From Lysinibacillus sp. SGAir0095 (GTDB taxonomy: Bacteria; Bacillota; Bacilli; Bacillales_A; Planococcaceae): a stretch of DNA of 64,000 nt. Positions 62,568 through 64,000 of the stretch are shown here, in pieces; position 1 is the stretch's first letter, and each line of letters begins with the position of its first letter. The position numbers and the translations under genes were made by a program. Under the pieces are notes generated by a model. The model was not told where the DNA came from and did not search any database. It saw only the letters and a program-made list of their open reading frames with translations. The stretch spans positions 1,946,001 to 2,010,000 of the forward strand of contig NZ_CP028083.1 of the NCBI RefSeq assembly GCF_005491425.1. Reading direction: 5' to 3'.

Positions 62568-63344
62568 ATGGATATCTCTTATGTACTTCTCCTTTTTGGT
62601 ATAGGTTTTATCGGTTCTTTTTTATCCGGAATGTTAGGAATCGGTGGGGCAATCGTGAAATACCCTTTGCTCCTTATGGTTCCTCCGCTATTTGGTTTAC
62701 AAGGATTAACCGCCCATGAAGTATCAGGTATCAGTGCATTAGATGTATTATTTGTATCTATAGCTGGGGTGATTGGGTTTCGTAAAAGTGGCTATTTAAA
62801 CAAATCATTAATTACCACTATGGGTATATCCATAGGAATTGGTACATTCCTTGGGAGTTTTGCTTCTGATTATTTATCTGAAAACCAAATAAATGTAGTT
62901 TATGGGCTTTTAGCTTCATTGGCAGCCATAATGATGATACTACCTAAAAAAGAAGCTGCTAATATTTCTCTAGATGAATTTCAGTTCAACAAACCAGTAG
63001 CGGTTGTTTTGGCATTTTTTGTTGGGATTAGTTCGGGGATTGTAGGAGCTGGTGGTGGATTTTTATTAATTCCGATTATGCTTTTAGTACTTCAAATACC
63101 CATACGAATGGCAATCGCATCTAGTTTAGCAATTACATTTATTTCGTCTGTTGCGGGTTCAATTGGAAAAATAATAACAGGGCAAGTGGAATACCTTCCA
63201 GCAATAATCATTATTATTGCCGGAATAATCGCAGCTCCAATAGGTGCGAAAGTGAGTGCAAAATTGAATTCGAAGGTTTTAGAAAAGATTCTGGCTGTCT
63301 TAATAATTGGCACTGCTATTAAAATATGGATTGATTTTCTATAA
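62568..63344 (+). CDS. TSUP (TauE/SafE) family anion exporter
   Basis: A 258-aa membrane protein with eight TM helices in two repeats, each starting with a Gly-rich segment (FIGSFLSGMLGIGGAIVKYPLL and FVGISSGIVGAGGGFLLIPIML). TSUP proteins export sulfite, sulfoacetate or thiosulfate-like anions; next to a persulfide dioxygenase that makes sulfite, sulfite export is the natural inference. The ATG at 62568 follows AAAGAAGGA. Last gene of the operon. Confidence 0.9.
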   Translation: MDISYVLLLFGIGFIGSFLSGMLGIGGAIVKYPLLLMVPPLFGLQGLTAHEVSGISALDVLFVSIAGVIGFRKSGYLNKSLITTMGISIGIGTFLGSFASDYLSENQINVVYGLLASLAAIMMILPKKEAANISLDEFQFNKPVAVVLAFFVGISSGIVGAGGGFLLIPIMLLVLQIPIRMAIASSLAITFISSVAGSIGKIITGQVEYLPAIIIIIAGIIAAPIGAKVSAKLNSKVLEKILAVLIIGTAIKIWIDFL

Positions 63345-63446
63345 TGATAGAAATATCAAATTGTTGGAAAGAAATTAGTAAGTGCCATTATTTAGAGAAA
63401 TAAAAATTAACGGATCTTGATAATATTACTTATATAAAGGCAATTA

Positions 63447-63485
63447 TAAAAGTCGATTTCTAACACGCGAAATCGACTTTTATTT
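63447..63485. terminator. Bidirectional terminator of the sulfur operon
   Basis: A perfect 14-bp stem TAAAAGTCGATTTC / GAAATCGACTTTTA with an 8-nt loop, followed by TTTT. Confidence 0.85.
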
Positions 63486-63513
63486 TCTAGTTTAAATTTT
63501 CCTGATTCTTATT

Positions 63514-64000
63514 CTATTTACCGTCAGTAACATCAATGGTATGGCCATCAATAATCAAGGTTTTAATATTTTCATTGTTTAAAAGAATTCTCTCTTCATT
63601 TTCATTAATATTGTATTGCCACTTAAACCCTGATTTAGTTGAACTCGTTGAACTAGGTTTTAACTCAAATGTATTATTATCTAGGGTAGTTACCGTTAAT
63701 GATGGTGAATACTTTGGTAGTACATCTTTTTCCCCGTTTAGACGTGTTCCTTCAACGCCTATACCATTTGCCGAAATATTAAACTGTCGAAGTGCTAAGT
63801 TTTCATGCTCTGCCGATAAATTTATACTTGTTTTGATATTCTTTGATGTTTTGCTTTCATCTGCTTCAAAGGAAAGATGGAAGGGACCATCTGCTATCAC
63901 ATTATCTGTGTGTCGATCTACAATACTATCAGCCATGATAGTTATTTTCTCCCCATCTATGTTTTTCGTTGTATCAATATCGAACATAGTAATGAGCTTT
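63514..64000 (-). CDS. C-terminal part of a DUF4179/DUF5643-like protein (runs off the window)
   Basis: An open frame continues without a stop to the window edge on the minus strand; the ATG at 63987 is probably internal. The 157+ visible residues are beta-rich (ITIMADSIVDRHTDNVIADG, LTVTTLDNNTFELKPSS, KTLIIDGHTIDV) in the style of the C-terminal domains of membrane-anchored DUF4179/DUF5643 proteins that accompany ECF sigma factors. The family call is tentative. The 3' end is defined by its stop at 63514 and a terminator beyond. Confidence 0.5.
   Translation of the reverse strand, partial: KLITMFDIDTTKNIDGEKITIMADSIVDRHTDNVIADGPFHLSFEADESKTSKNIKTSINLSAEHENLALRQFNISANGIGVEGTRLNGEKDVLPKYSPSLTVTTLDNNTFELKPSSTSSTKSGFKWQYNINENEERILLNNENIKTLIIDGHTIDVTDGK

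Overview
The window is low-GC, AT-rich chromosomal DNA of an endospore-former-like member of the Bacillota, order Bacillales. The gene set (odhAB preceded by an arlRS-type two-component pair, fosB, yndGHJ-like genes, yceGH/telA, DUF6501, DUF1033) and the many strong SD sequences with TTG/GTG starts suggest Planococcaceae/Caryophanaceae (Lysinibacillus, Solibacillus, Psychrobacillus and relatives). The genus is an inference. No rRNA, tRNA, CRISPR, prophage or complete insertion sequence was seen.

1-12.7 kb is core metabolism and signalling: dapF, a PAS-GGDEF diguanylate cyclase, arlR-arlS, odhA-odhB, and a lysine riboswitch with its own promoter and terminator in front of a three-gene amino-acid ABC importer, which is therefore probably a lysine importer. 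12.7-30 kb is mostly housekeeping genes separated by clear terminators: a telA/xpaC pair, a cold-shock gene behind an unusual 20-bp terminator-like leader hairpin, an ABC-F ATPase, recQ, msrA, an LCP protein, an AI-2E-family permease, an aminotransferase, a P-loop protein with an Asp23-like tail, a crotonase, a catalytically decayed tyrosine recombinase, an orphan PTS IIC and yqeY.

30-37.3 kb holds a 52-bp tandem repeat, a tandem pair of paralogous microproteins (53 and 54 aa), a PAS-GGDEF-EAL protein whose PAS domain resembles one in the diguanylate cyclase near the window start, an unrecognised 463-aa protein, and a yceG-yceH(telA) operon. 37.5-50 kb is an accessory transporter/regulator zone: two paralogous LysR-EamA divergent modules, an ArsR-controlled YdcZ pair (one copy frameshifted) with two matching operators, two DinB-like proteins, a nitroreductase and several hypotheticals. 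50-58 kb carries membrane-protein genes (CBO0543 family, a TM2-like pair, a yndGHJ-like operon), a tiny TM protein and a beta-propeller-like lipid/secreted protein gene killed by two in-frame stops.

58.9-63.4 kb is the most coherent accessory system: a CstR-type persulfide sensor, two single rhodaneses, a TusA-rhodanese fusion, a DsrE-like protein, a rhodanese-MBL persulfide-dioxygenase-like protein with the rhodanese at the N-terminus, a stand-alone TusA and a TSUP exporter. Four copies of an ATACC-N4-GGTAT-like operator lie in front of its transcription or translation units, so the whole block reads as a sulfide/persulfide detoxification regulon. fosB (bacillithiol-dependent fosfomycin resistance) lies just upstream. 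The last gene runs off the window end.
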